From: Anaeropeptidivorans aminofermentans
Lineage (GTDB): Bacteria; Bacillota; Clostridia; Lachnospirales; UBA5962
NCBI RefSeq assembly: GCF_940670685.1
Contig: NZ_OW711693.1
Span: 2,914,001-2,978,000 of the forward strand
Direction of reading: 5' to 3'
DNA length: 64,000 nt
Made by a program: the position numbers and the translations under genes. Positions within the stretch are counted from its first letter, which is position 1. Each line of letters starts with the position of its first letter. This document shows, one piece after another, positions 36,520-45,480 of this stretch. The notes under the pieces were generated by a model, which was given only the letters and a program-made list of their open reading frames with translations, was not told the DNA's origin and did not search any database.

Positions 36520-37441
36520 AGCTTTCTCCCCATCTGGCATTTGGCTTATAGTGGAATAAATCCTTCGGAAGCACTATGTAACGATCATTTTTAACTGCCG
36601 AAAGCTCATTCCAAGCCGGGTTTGACTGTATGCCCTTTTTAAGAGATTCAATAGCCTTTTCACTTGATGCTCCCATGGTCACTACAAAAATATAGTCCGG
36701 GTCCTCGGAAATAATGCTTTCTATACTTAAATCTTCAAGAAGGCTTTTATCGTTATCCGCTATATTGATGCAGCCCATGTCTTTAAGCATAATCCCTGTC
36801 ATATTATCGCTTCCCTTGGCCTTTGCTCCTGTGGAAAAGGCCCTTATGAAAAGAACTTTCGGGCTCTCACCTTTTATGCCTTTTATAGCTTCCTCTATTT
36901 GTTTTTGTACTTCAAGACCATTTTTTTCATATAAATCTTTTCTGCCTGTTATATCCGTACATATTTTAAGCATCTGAAGATAATCGTCAAAGCTCTCCAC
37001 ATCAAAATATGCCGTGGTAATACCTGCATTATTAATGGCGTCGTATAAATCCACATGCTCTGCTATATTTGAGGATAAAATGACGAGGTCTGTATCCATT
37101 TCTATAAGCTTTTCTACACTTGGGCTTTTCATAAGGCCTAAATCAACAACGCCTTCTCCTAAATCAAGCTCCCTTTCGGAATAGGCGTCCTCTGTAACCC
37201 CTGCCAGCTCTCCGCCGGCAAGTAGCCATGTTTCCGCAAAGCTTCCCATAACGGCAGCCACATTTTCAGGGTTTTCTACGGAGATTTCCTTTCCTAAAGC
37301 ATCGGTAAATGTAACGGCACTTTTTGCTGTTGCAATTTCCTTTTCTGTACTTTCTTTACTCTTCGTACACCCCATAAGCCCTGCTGCAGCAAGAATAAAA
37401 ATAACAATGGAAAAAAATACAGGTCTTACTCTAACTTTCAT
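36476..37441 (-). CDS. btuF: Periplasmic-binding-type substrate-binding lipoprotein (BtuF/FhuD-like)
   Basis: The 321-residue protein has a lipoprotein signal ending LMGC (cysteine at about 24), anchoring it to the membrane outer face. The mature part is a class III binding protein: FTDALGKEISVENPENVAAV, LMKSPSVEKLIEMDTDLVIL, ITTAYFDVESFDDYLQMLK, and a C-terminal YIVLPKDLFHYKPNARWGES. The ATG at 37441 has AGGGAGTGG upstream; the longer reading to 37492 is not supported. Substrate (cobalamin, cobinamide or heme/siderophore) is inferred from neighbours only. Confidence 0.85.
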   Translation of the reverse strand: MKVRVRPVFFSIVIFILAAAGLMGCTKSKESTEKEIATAKSAVTFTDALGKEISVENPENVAAVMGSFAETWLLAGGELAGVTEDAYSERELDLGEGVVDLGLMKSPSVEKLIEMDTDLVILSSNIAEHVDLYDAINNAGITTAYFDVESFDDYLQMLKICTDITGRKDLYEKNGLEVQKQIEEAIKGIKGESPKVLFIRAFSTGAKAKGSDNMTGIMLKDMGCINIADNDKSLLEDLSIESIISEDPDYIFVVTMGASSEKAIESLKKGIQSNPAWNELSAVKNDRYIVLPKDLFHYKPNARWGESYEMLKEILYSDKTE

Positions 37442-37501
37442 TATTCCACTCCCTCTATAGATAATTGTAAATACATACAAATGAGCAAGCATATATCAAG
37501 C

Positions 37502-37551
37502 AACTTAAAAAATGATACAAGCATAAGCTTGTAACTCTTTTTTAAATGAGC
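37502..37551. repeat. Family-3 short palindromic repeat upstream of btuF
   Basis: AACTTAAAAAATGATACAAG followed by CATAAGCTTGTAACTCTTTT folds as ACAAGC-ATA-AGCTTGT. Closest relative is at 58450. The rest of 37442-37771 is AT-rich with no gene. Confidence 0.6.
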
Positions 37552-37771
37552 ACCCCGTTATAGTTTTTAAACCAATTTTAAATTTGATAATTATAACAGC
37601 ATTTGCTATAAAGCTTGCTCTGTTCGTACTTTATTTACTTTTTTATATTGCAAGCACTATTATAACAAATAAAGAGTAAAGTAGAAATATAAAGTTTTTT
37701 GCTGTCATTTACAATATTTTGCAATAATATCAATAACATTAAAAATAGTTTGATATCCCTAACTCATTTGA

Positions 37772-37800
37772 TTGACACAGAAAAGCTTATCTGCTATAAT
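37772..37800 (+). promoter_or_regulatory. Consensus sigma-A promoter
   Basis: TTGACA at 37772-37777 and TATAAT at 37795-37800 with exactly 17 bases between, a perfect consensus. It drives the 38-residue ORF at 37917 after a leader of about 110 bases. Confidence 0.9.
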
Positions 37801-37916
37801 ATAATTAAGTTAGCAGTAGGTAACATTTTATTATTCCAAACACATTAAAGTATTCATTAAAGGAATCATTTTAAATTATAACAATCAGATATTTAGATGA
37901 ATGGAGGGACTTGTAT

Positions 37917-38033
37917 GGAATTTTTATCGGCACTGGCATTTGTATCTTTGATTCTTTCTATCAATTTCTATGTTACGAAAAAAACCTCCCATTACTCATC
38001 TTTTTTCAGAAGAAATAGGAATATTCATAGATA
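37917..38033 (+). CDS. Small 38-residue membrane peptide
   Basis: ATG at about 37917 follows GGAGGGACTTGT. The peptide starts MEFLSALAFVSLILSINFYV, one hydrophobic helix, and ends KKTSHYSSFFRRNRNIHR, a basic tail. The layout of a consensus promoter, good ribosome site, single helix with positive C-terminus and an immediate terminator argues that it is a real gene. I do not recognise a family. Type I toxin, small regulator of a membrane complex, or a dual-function RNA are options; none is supported by a specific motif. Confidence 0.6.
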
Positions 38034-38038
38034 AACTA

Positions 38039-38067
38039 AAAAGCTGGAGACTTTGTCTCCAGCTTTT
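38039..38067 (+). terminator. Terminator after the 38-residue peptide
   Basis: Stem AAAAGCTGGAGA / TCTCCAGCTTTT with loop CTTTG, beginning 5 bases after the stop. The next 190 bases to fliS show no gene. Confidence 0.85.
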
Positions 38068-38265
38068 CATTTAAGCCGCAAATTCCGCTTAAATGGGTTA
38101 TTGTAGGAAAGCATATTCTGTTTCAATGCTGTACTTGAAACGGAATAAACGCTGCTTTTGATCGTTCTATTGGTTATCGCTAAACCAAAATACCTGCCTT
38201 TATGCCAGTATCCAATAATCTATATAGACCCATGCAATAAAAATATTTATATACAGGATATCTTT

Positions 38266-38643
38266 TTACTTCTGTTTTGCAAGAACCATAGCCTGCTTCC
38301 ATGTATCTCTTAAATCTCTTAAAAACCCTCTTACTTCTTCCAGTATTTCTATGCTTTTTTGCATATTGGCTTCAATGAGCCTTCTATGTAAATAATCATA
38401 CATTAAGGCAAGACCTTTTGACACCTCATATTGCATATCAAGGGTTATTTGAAATTCTCTGATGATGTTTTGTACCTTTATGATGGTTTCGTTGGCCTTA
38501 TCCAAATCCTTGTTTTCGATTGCAATTATGGCCTGATTGCAAAACTTTACTGCACCTTCATAGAGCTTTAAAGTAAGCTCCTCAGGAGACGCGGTTTCAA
38601 TAGAATTGTTAGCATAACTGCTATATGGGTTTCTTATAGCCAT
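38266..38643 (-). CDS. fliS: Flagellin export chaperone FliS
   Basis: The 125-residue helical protein has NPYSSYANNSIETASPEELT and LKLYEGAVKFCNQA, the FliS N-terminus. Further on are FQITLDMQYEVSKGLALMYD and YLHRRLIEAN. FliS wraps the flagellin C-terminus in the cytosol, preventing early polymerisation. It is the last gene of the fliD-(fliT-like)-flaG-fliS cluster. No flagellin gene is in the window. Confidence 0.94.
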   Translation of the reverse strand: MAIRNPYSSYANNSIETASPEELTLKLYEGAVKFCNQAIIAIENKDLDKANETIIKVQNIIREFQITLDMQYEVSKGLALMYDYLHRRLIEANMQKSIEILEEVRGFLRDLRDTWKQAMVLAKQK

Positions 38644-38686
38644 GATTACCTCCTAATATTACCCAAACAGAAATTGAAAATTCAAG

Positions 38687-39061
38687 CTATATTTTTTCGT
38701 CCACTATAATTCCTGCAAGCTCCCACATTTTCGCAACAGCATCTAATGTTTTTTCAGGCGGAATCTCCTTTAGTATCTCTTTTGTGTTAATATCTATAAC
38801 TCTTATTAAAACCCTGTGGGTAGCTTCATGATAGCTGTAGCTAAGCTGTTTATCAGTACCGAAAATCTTTTTATTGGCCTCTTCTATTACCTTATCGAAG
38901 TATACGGCATTAAATTCAGGGCCTTCCGCTTTATCGCCTATATCCTCATAGGAGGCTTGAGAACCCTTTTTGATTTTTTCTGTAGTTACAGCTTCTGTCT
39001 GATTTATGCCGGAAGACAAATTTCCGTTTTGAACTCCATTCTTAAGACTATCAACTTCCAT
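38687..39061 (-). CDS. flaG: FlaG-family flagellar protein
   Basis: The 124-residue protein has a disordered first half and the conserved FlaG domain in the second: LSYSYHEATHRVLIRVIDIN followed by TKEILKEIPPEKTLDAVAKM and WELAGIIVDEKI. FlaG influences filament length in some species. It sits between the fliT-like gene and fliS with a 43-base gap to fliS. Confidence 0.9.
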   Translation of the reverse strand: MEVDSLKNGVQNGNLSSGINQTEAVTTEKIKKGSQASYEDIGDKAEGPEFNAVYFDKVIEEANKKIFGTDKQLSYSYHEATHRVLIRVIDINTKEILKEIPPEKTLDAVAKMWELAGIIVDEKI

Positions 39062-39081
39062 ATTAATAGACCTCCTATTTA

Positions 39082-39522
39082 TTACTTCCTTTTATCAAAA
39101 TAGTAACCGTTATACGCCGTCATATCTTCACTGTAAATATTGCGTATGCTTTTTCCTTCCTGCATGGTTTTCATATTACCTTTCAGATTGTTCACAATGC
39201 CTTCCGCTTTTTCAAGAAGCTCTTTATCAAGCTCGATTATCTGCGCCGCCAAGGATTTGATATTATCCCATAAAAGCCCAGCATCCTTGCTTAGACCAAT
39301 GGGAAGAGTATCAATTTTTTCGGGGCTGAAATCTGCCTCCATATCCAGATTATGAATTTTATCCATAATCTCCTGTCTTTTCTCCACAAGCGCTATATAA
39401 TTTTCCGGGTCCGTATCGGTTCCGTTAAAGCGAACAGATTTTGTGAGAAAAAGCATTTCATTAAGCATCTCTCTTTTTTGATTTAAATAATCAACCAATG
39501 AACTGCCGTTTTCACCGCTCAT
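39082..39522 (-). CDS. FliT/FlgN-like flagellar chaperone candidate
   Basis: The 146-residue, mostly helical, acidic protein has no strong motif. Its position directly after fliD (15-base gap) and before flaG, its size, and the alternating charged helices (LVDYLNQKREMLNEMLFLTK, AAQIIELDKELLEKAEGIVN) fit FliT-type chaperones of FliD. The C-terminus MTAYNGYYFDKRK is like clostridial members. Assignment is by context. Confidence 0.6.
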   Translation of the reverse strand: MSGENGSSLVDYLNQKREMLNEMLFLTKSVRFNGTDTDPENYIALVEKRQEIMDKIHNLDMEADFSPEKIDTLPIGLSKDAGLLWDNIKSLAAQIIELDKELLEKAEGIVNNLKGNMKTMQEGKSIRNIYSEDMTAYNGYYFDKRK

Positions 39523-39537
39523 AGCTCACCGCCAAAT

Positions 39538-41865
39538 CTATGCTAAACCAAGCATTGATTGAAGGCTTGCCATTTGATTGTTGTTTTTATTGATAGCTGC
39601 CTCCATTTTTGCAAAAAGCTGATAATAATAATTTTCTTTTTCATAAAGATATGTCATCATATCGGATATTTTCTGAGAAGAATCTTCAAGCTCCTTCTTA
39701 AGGGCATTGTTGGTTTCCGTATAAGAGCCTTTAATACCTGCTTTGTTGGATATGGTACCGTTTGTGCCTATAGCATCTCTTACAATATCATTCAGGCGCT
39801 CCGCTATGCCCTCAGAAGCTAACCTTTCTTGTTTTTTGCCCTTTGTGCCGTAAACAATATCGGAAGATTTAGTGAAAAACTCTGTAATCTTATCGCTATA
39901 TTTTTCAAGGGCCGCATCTATTTTCGTATCATCTATTTCGAGCTTACCTTGTTCCGAATATTTATCGGTTGTCGTTATGCCCAGTTCATAAAGGCTTAAT
40001 TTTGTGCCGTCGCTTAAAGTTACAGGCTGATAAAGCTGGTTTCTCATGGCAGAAGTAATATCTGAAAGGATACTGTCTCTATACAATATACCCTGCTTTG
40101 CCTTTTCTTCCCAAAGCTTGATTTCGTTTTCCGTCAATTCCTTCTTTTCATCGTCTGTAAGCGGGTCATAGCCTGAATATTTGCTGGCTTTGGCCTTTTT
40201 CTCGTTTACCATGCCGTTGATGCTTTCAATAAGCTCGTTATAGCCTTTTACAAATTCCTCAAGCAAGGTTTTTGCCTTTGACGTATCTTTGGATACGTTT
40301 ATTTCTATAGGATCGCCTGTTATATTACCACCACCATCAATGGTTGAGGTTTCTCTTTTCAAGGTATAGGTAACACCGTCAATGATAAAGGTATTGGAGC
40401 TTCTCGATGTAAGGATGCCGTCAAGCTCGAATTTGGCATCTAAAGCCTCAGTATGCTTCATTATCGGGTCGCCGTCTTCGCCAACCTCCCCTACGCTAAA
40501 GAACGCCTTTGCCTCTTCGCTCATATCGATTACAGAAGTACTTCCCGTACCCTTTGAAGAAAGAGAAATTTCTCCTGAAAGCTTGCTGTAGGTCAATTCT
40601 ACATTGGCGCCGCTGGCACTTATTTTGTTTATCATCTGTGAAAGTGTATCATCTGCATTAATTTCTATTTCTTTACCATTAATAGCAAATGTAGCACTGT
40701 CGCTGCCTCCAGCAAAAGCATTTGTGAAAATATCCTTAACCTTCATATTATCATTCACATAATTGCTTGATCCGCTTACAAAGCCACCAAATTTATCTAG
40801 GGTGCTGGTTTTTTCAAAGGCAAGGGCTTCTGTTTTGCCTAAAGCGTTTAAAAATCCCCCATCTCCGTCACTTATTTCTATTTTGGAATTTGTAAGTCCG
40901 TTGGTCTGGGCCTTTAATTTATCCCCTTCTAAATAAAAGCTTACGGAAACGCCCTTTAAAGACAGGGCATTGTTTATTTCGGAAACGGCGGCTTTTGCTG
41001 TTAAGGGCCTATCATCGTTATATTTTGAAAAATCAATTTCCACTGTTTTTACTGTGCCGTCTTCTTCCACATTTAAAGCAAATTTCTTCCCCTGAAGGCT
41101 TTTAGCTATATCGTCTGAAAATAAGACCTCTAAATCCGCTTTAGATACTCTGGGGTTTCCATCGGCAATAGAAAGGGTGTGGCCGTCTCCGTCCACTGTA
41201 ATAGAAAGAACATCCTTACCTTCCTCTTGAACTATCTTAGCTGAAACCCTTGAACTTCCCTCGCTCGTTTTCCCAAAAGCTCCTGTCAACTTTTGATTTA
41301 AAGCCACTATATATTTATCAGTGATAGTTTTATCATCAGGTTCTTTTTTTATGGCGGCAAGCTCTTCTTCCGTAAAAGAAATTGTCTTTGTCACACCGTC
41401 AAGGGTGAGTTTAAAGCTGTCTTCAGCAGAAAGATTCTTTATTTTTTCTTCAGAAAGTGCTTCTATTCCTTTTATCGTCTTTTCGATTTTCCTAGTATAG
41501 GTATCCTTCGTGGCAAGCTGCAAAATATGAAGCTTATGGCTTCCGCTTACTGCCGATGAAGATGCCGATACGCTTACTGCTGAGGTATCCTGATCATTTA
41601 TTTTCGCTATAGCACTTAAAACATTAAAATTAGAAGGAAGCATGATACTGTTGGCGCCGTTTGAGGCCCTTAGGAACTTATCCTGAAAGGTTTTAAGCTT
41701 ATCGGCAACAGACCAGTAAGCCTCCTGCTTCCATGTAAGCAAAGTATTATTTTTTTGAAGCTTATAAAGTTTTTGACTTTCAGAAAGCATAATCTGCTTT
41801 ATCATGCTTTCCGTATCTATGCCTGAAAGACCTGTCATTCTGTTCACATTTGAATACATAGCCAT
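39538..41865 (-). CDS. fliD: Flagellar filament cap protein FliD (HAP2)
   Basis: The 775-residue secreted cap promotes flagellin insertion at the filament tip. The N-terminus MAMYSNVNRMTGLSGIDTES with MIKQIMLSESQKLYKLQKNN, and the C-terminal FliD_C region (SDGTKLSLYELGITTTDKYS and EQGKLEIDDTKIDAALEKYS), are diagnostic. The C-terminal coiled coil ends in NKNNNQMASLQSMLGLA. It is longer than the usual 450-700 residues owing to repeat-like beta domains in the middle. The ATG at 41865 is preferred because GGAGG sits 8 bases upstream. A sigma-28 promoter lies at 41915-41942. Confidence 0.93.
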   Translation of the reverse strand: MAMYSNVNRMTGLSGIDTESMIKQIMLSESQKLYKLQKNNTLLTWKQEAYWSVADKLKTFQDKFLRASNGANSIMLPSNFNVLSAIAKINDQDTSAVSVSASSSAVSGSHKLHILQLATKDTYTRKIEKTIKGIEALSEEKIKNLSAEDSFKLTLDGVTKTISFTEEELAAIKKEPDDKTITDKYIVALNQKLTGAFGKTSEGSSRVSAKIVQEEGKDVLSITVDGDGHTLSIADGNPRVSKADLEVLFSDDIAKSLQGKKFALNVEEDGTVKTVEIDFSKYNDDRPLTAKAAVSEINNALSLKGVSVSFYLEGDKLKAQTNGLTNSKIEISDGDGGFLNALGKTEALAFEKTSTLDKFGGFVSGSSNYVNDNMKVKDIFTNAFAGGSDSATFAINGKEIEINADDTLSQMINKISASGANVELTYSKLSGEISLSSKGTGSTSVIDMSEEAKAFFSVGEVGEDGDPIMKHTEALDAKFELDGILTSRSSNTFIIDGVTYTLKRETSTIDGGGNITGDPIEINVSKDTSKAKTLLEEFVKGYNELIESINGMVNEKKAKASKYSGYDPLTDDEKKELTENEIKLWEEKAKQGILYRDSILSDITSAMRNQLYQPVTLSDGTKLSLYELGITTTDKYSEQGKLEIDDTKIDAALEKYSDKITEFFTKSSDIVYGTKGKKQERLASEGIAERLNDIVRDAIGTNGTISNKAGIKGSYTETNNALKKELEDSSQKISDMMTYLYEKENYYYQLFAKMEAAINKNNNQMASLQSMLGLA

Positions 41866-41914
41866 AATTATTACCTCCATTGCTCTACTCTAAAAACCAT
41901 GTCTCTTTCAATAT

Positions 41915-41942
41915 ATATCGTCCAAATACATATTTACATTAA
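41915..41942 (-). promoter_or_regulatory. Sigma-28 promoter of the fliD operon
   Basis: On the minus strand TTAA (41942-41939), 16 bases, then GACGATAT (41922-41915). This is the same layout as the flgM promoter (TTAA-16-GCCGATAA). It lies 50 bases before fliD. Confidence 0.7.
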
Positions 41943-42191
41943 TATTAAGAGCTTATTTTTTATATAATAATTCTCTTAAAGGAGGCATTGAAGTCTAGCA
42001 GGGTACTGCCCTTACAGACAAATATAAAAGCTGCTGTTCTTTTTCCTTATTTTCTCTTACCGTCTGTAAGCTTATAGTAGTACAATGGAGGTTCCTGGAG
42101 CAGCTTTATCTTAAATTCGTCAATAACCCCAGCATTATCAATTGCTTTTCTCTTATTTTAAGCCGTTCAAATTCTAGTATCCGCTTAGGAA
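41943..42191. other. Intergenic region with imperfect inverted segments
   Basis: There is no gene. ACAGAC / GTCTGT (about 42017 and 42062) and AGCTGCT / AGCAGC segments could form a hairpin. 42135-42165 (TATCAATTGCTTTTCTCTTATTTTAAGC) resembles one arm of family 2. Confidence 0.4.
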
Positions 42192-42329
42192 TATAGTAAA
42201 TTTCTTATACAGAAGTAGCAAAGGCCCCTTCCCGGCAGACTCAAAAACACCGATTTCCTTCGGAAACGGTACATTTTGCGCTTTCGTGAATATATTGCTT
42301 TGCTGCTGTTTAACTTTAAATTGACTATA
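42192..42329. repeat. Family-1 MITE-like element
   Basis: This 138-bp copy has the left end TATAGTAAATTT, right end AAATTGACTATA, and core AAAACACCGATTTCCTTCGGAAACGGTACATTTT. It lies downstream of the P-type ATPase terminator. Confidence 0.78.
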
Positions 42330-42342
42330 TATCTCAGCCCAT

Positions 42343-42384
42343 AAAAAAAGCCTTATTTCAAGCTTTCGCTTGAAATAAGGCTTT
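42343..42384 (-). terminator. Terminator of the metal-efflux ATPase gene
   Basis: On the minus strand the stem AAAGCCTTATTTCAAGC / GCTTGAAATAAGGCTTT with loop GAAA is followed by TTTT. Confidence 0.85.
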
Positions 42385-42392
42385 ATAAGCTT

Positions 42393-44705
42393 TTACTTTG
42401 CTCTCATAGCGTTTAATATTGCAATGAGGGCAACCCCTACGTCGGCAAATACTGCAAGCCACATGGAGGCAAAACCAAATACACTTAGGAATAAAACACC
42501 AAATTTTATAATAAGAGCAAATGCAATATTTTGCTTTACTATTTTCATGGTTTTTCTTGCGGTTAATATGGCATCGGCTATTTTTGAAGGCTCATCAGTC
42601 ATGATAACAATATCCGCCGCCTCAACTGCCGCATCAGAGCCTACGCCGCCCATGGCTATGCCTACGTCTACTCTTGCAAGAACAGGGGCATCATTAATTC
42701 CGTCGCCGGCAAAGGCTATTTTCCTTGAAGGATTTTGGGCATATATTTTTTCAATGGCTGCTACCTTTTCATCAGGAAGGAGCTCTCCGTAAACCTGATC
42801 AAGCCCCAAAGATGAACCTATGGTGTTTGCGGTTTCTTTCTTGTCTCCTGTAAGCATTATTGTATTTTTTATGCCAAGGCCCTTTAGCCTTTCTATGGCG
42901 TCCTTGCTGTCTTCCTTTATAATATCGGATATAACGATATATCCTAAATAATCCGAGCCGTAAGCCACATGGAGAATGGTTCCGAAGCCGTCAAAGTTTT
43001 TATAGGATATGCCGTATTTTTCCATAAGCCTTGCATTTCCGGCAAGTATATTTTTTCCGTCTAAAAGAGCCTTCACTCCGTGGCCTGCTATTTCTTCATA
43101 CTCCGTAACTTCTGCCGAATCTTCCGAAAGGCCCGAAGCCCTGTATTCGCTTATAATAGACTTTGCTATAGGGTGATTTGAAAGCTTTTCAACCATATAA
43201 GTTGCTTTCAGAAGTTCTTCTTTGGAGTGACCTTCTTCCGGGCTTATGTTTGTTACTCTGAAAACGCCTTTTGTAAGGGTTCCTGTTTTATCAAAAACTA
43301 CAGTGTCAACTGCCGTAAGAGCCTCAAGATAAGTGCTTCCCTTAACAAGAATACCCTTTTTAGAAGCAAACCCTATACCGCTGAAAAAGCTTAAAGGAAC
43401 GGATATCACAAGGGCACAGGGGCAGGATACAACCAGGAATACTAAGGCCCTGTAAAGCCAGTCTGAAAACTCGGCCCCGGGAATCACAAGGGGAGGAACA
43501 ACAGCCAGAAGAACCGCGGCCCCTACCACAGCAGGCGTATAAACCTTTGAAAACTTTGTAATGAATTTTTCTGTAGGCGCTTTTCTGCTGCTGGCTTTTT
43601 CAACCATTTCCATAATCTTTGCAACAGTTGAGTTGGAGTAATCCTTTGTGACCTTTACTTTAACTGCGCCTGTAAGATTTACACAGCCGCTCATGATGCT
43701 ATCGCCTTCGTAAGCGCTTTGGGGAACCGACTCGCCTATGAGAGAAGAAGCATCTATCTGGGTTTTTCCTTCTATTATTATTCCGTCAAGGGGGATTTTT
43801 TCCCCGGGCTTAACGAGAATGATATCACCTATGGAAATTTTCGCCGGGTCAATGGTTTCTATTTTATCGCCTTTTACGAGATTTGCGTAATCTGCTTTCA
43901 GGTTCATAAGAGACTTAACTGACTTTCTCGACCTATCGACGGCCATATCCTGAAAGAATTCTCCCACCTGATAGAAAATCATAACGGCTACGGCTTCTTT
44001 ATAATCACCGATGGCAAAAGCACCGATAGTGGATATACTCATTAAGAAATTTTCATCGAAAACTTCCCCATGAGCAATGTTTTTAGCGGCAGTAAGGACT
44101 ACAGATAAGCCGAAAAGAAGATATGCCGCCAAATAAAACACAAAATTATATTGAGGAAGTATCGCTTCCGTAATTGCTATTATGAAAAATACAAAACCAA
44201 ATCCGTAAGTAATAAGCCTTTTTTTCAGTTCGTCGCTTATGGCCCCCAGCAAAAATTCTTTTGAGCTTTCCTTTGAAGGGCTTTTGGCTTCTTCATGGCC
44301 ATGGGAATGGTCATGCTCATGAGAATGGCTGTGATCATGTCCATGGGAATGACCATGATCATGACCGCAGGAGCAGGCCTCGCCTTCATGGCTATGACTA
44401 TGATTATGGTCATGGTCATCATGGTCATGACCACAGGCATCTGAATGCACATGGGCGGTATGTACGGGAACAAATGCCTCTGTTTTCTCTTTTACCTTAA
44501 CATGAGGCTCCAAAGATATAGTAATTTTGCTAATTGTATCTATAAGCTCTTCTTTATTGAGGTTATTGTATATAATAAGCATTTCCTGATTCATTAAATT
44601 AATATTTGCTTCCGATACGTTTTTTAGCTTGCTTACCCGGTTTTCAATTTTACCTGCACAGTTAGGACAGTTAAGCCCTTCCATAATCAAGCTTAATTCC
44701 GACAT
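42393..44705 (-). CDS. cadA: Zn/Cd/Pb-exporting P1B-type ATPase
   Basis: The 770-residue membrane pump exports soft divalent metals. An N-terminal heavy-metal domain carries MEGLNCPNCAGKIENRVSKL. A His/Asp-rich tract of about 60 residues follows at about 85-145 (repeats of HSH, HDH, HGH). The catalytic core has the membrane CPC motif in VSCPCALVISVP, phosphorylation site DKTGTLT, HP motif in SNHPIAKS, and GDGINDAPVLARVDVGIAMG. CPC with a downstream DVG motif fits the Zn/Cd class. GGAGTG precedes the ATG at 44705. It lies 180 bases after its likely ArsR-type repressor; that gap holds no gene. Confidence 0.92.
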   Translation of the reverse strand: MSELSLIMEGLNCPNCAGKIENRVSKLKNVSEANINLMNQEMLIIYNNLNKEELIDTISKITISLEPHVKVKEKTEAFVPVHTAHVHSDACGHDHDDHDHNHSHSHEGEACSCGHDHGHSHGHDHSHSHEHDHSHGHEEAKSPSKESSKEFLLGAISDELKKRLITYGFGFVFFIIAITEAILPQYNFVFYLAAYLLFGLSVVLTAAKNIAHGEVFDENFLMSISTIGAFAIGDYKEAVAVMIFYQVGEFFQDMAVDRSRKSVKSLMNLKADYANLVKGDKIETIDPAKISIGDIILVKPGEKIPLDGIIIEGKTQIDASSLIGESVPQSAYEGDSIMSGCVNLTGAVKVKVTKDYSNSTVAKIMEMVEKASSRKAPTEKFITKFSKVYTPAVVGAAVLLAVVPPLVIPGAEFSDWLYRALVFLVVSCPCALVISVPLSFFSGIGFASKKGILVKGSTYLEALTAVDTVVFDKTGTLTKGVFRVTNISPEEGHSKEELLKATYMVEKLSNHPIAKSIISEYRASGLSEDSAEVTEYEEIAGHGVKALLDGKNILAGNARLMEKYGISYKNFDGFGTILHVAYGSDYLGYIVISDIIKEDSKDAIERLKGLGIKNTIMLTGDKKETANTIGSSLGLDQVYGELLPDEKVAAIEKIYAQNPSRKIAFAGDGINDAPVLARVDVGIAMGGVGSDAAVEAADIVIMTDEPSKIADAILTARKTMKIVKQNIAFALIIKFGVLFLSVFGFASMWLAVFADVGVALIAILNAMRAK

Positions 44706-44885
44706 GTAGTTCACTCCAATCCTTTTACAATAATAAGACACTATAATTAAGCCCTGTTACTCCCTGCAAATCAAAAGAAGTAAAGGCGGAAGGCGGAAAA
44801 TTTAAATTGCTGTAAGGTGACGGCCTGAACTAAATAACATTCAGAACAAGTTCTTGGGTTATTTGATTCAGTTGCTATAAATCAT

Positions 44886-45254
44886 TTATTCATAAACCTT
44901 TTTGTGAAGAATATGGCTTATGCCTTGTTCGAGGAGGGTAGAAACGTGATTATCGTCCAGAGAGTAATATACTACTTTCCCATCTTTTCTGAATTTAACA
45001 AGGTCATTCTGCCTTAAAACCCTAAGCTGATGGGATACTGCCGATTGGTTTAAGCCAAGGGCCTCGGCTAAATCGCCTACACACATTTCCTTCTCCAGCA
45101 AAGCGCACAATATTTTAAGCCTTGTGGAATCGCCAAAAACCTTAAAAAAATCTGCTATATCATAAAGAACTTCATCTGCGAGCATTTTTTTTCTGGTTTC
45201 TTCTACGACATCCTCATGAATACAGCAAAGTTTGTCATCTTTCTTTTCTTCCAT
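44886..45254 (-). CDS. cadC: ArsR/SmtB-family metal-sensing repressor (CadC-like)
   Basis: The 122-residue winged-helix repressor has the N-terminal cysteine pair KLCCIHED, CVGDLAEALGLNQSAVSHQL then RVLRQNDLVKFRKDGKVVYY (recognition helix and wing), and a C-terminal helix DDNHVSTLLEQGISHILHKK. The last resembles the alpha-5 zinc site (D, H, H, H). Both CadC-type (alpha-3N) and SmtB-type (alpha-5) metal ligands may therefore be present. It should release DNA on binding Zn, Cd or Pb and de-repress itself and the ATPase. Confidence 0.9.
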   Translation of the reverse strand: MEEKKDDKLCCIHEDVVEETRKKMLADEVLYDIADFFKVFGDSTRLKILCALLEKEMCVGDLAEALGLNQSAVSHQLRVLRQNDLVKFRKDGKVVYYSLDDNHVSTLLEQGISHILHKKVYE

Positions 45255-45280
45255 TTAGCCACCTACTTTATAATATGTTA

Positions 45281-45304
45281 ACATATGAATATCTGTTCAT
45301 ATGT
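45281..45304. promoter_or_regulatory. Predicted ArsR/SmtB operator
   Basis: The dyad ACATATGAA-TATCTG-TTCATATGT lies 27 bases before the repressor start. It matches the ATATGAA...TTCATAT pattern bound by this family. Confidence 0.65.
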
Positions 45305-45339
45305 ATATTAACTCATTTTAATTATAAAGTCAATAAGAA

Positions 45340-45478
45340 TATAGTAAATTTAAAGTTAAACAGTAGCAAAGCCGTATATTCACACAGGTTCAAAAATGTA
45401 CCGTTTCCAAAGGAAATCCGTATTTTTGAGCTTGTTGGAAATAGGTTTTTGCTACTTCTTTATATGAAATTTACTATA
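45340..45478. repeat. Family-1 MITE-like element, inverted orientation
   Basis: This 139-bp copy reads opposite to the copy at 2653: TATAGTAAATTTAAAGTTAA at the left, core CGTTTCCAAAGGAAATCCG, and AAATTTACTATA at the right. Confidence 0.8.
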
Positions 45479-45480
45479 AA

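Noticed and set aside
37442-37771. Second cobalamin riboswitch before the btuF-like gene
   Set aside because: No GCCACTG-like box or AGCCGGA element in either strand; only a family-3 repeat is seen.
44237-44500. His/Met-rich small open frames over the cadA histidine tract
   Set aside because: They are produced by the repetitive CAT/GAT codons of the His-rich segment read in other frames.
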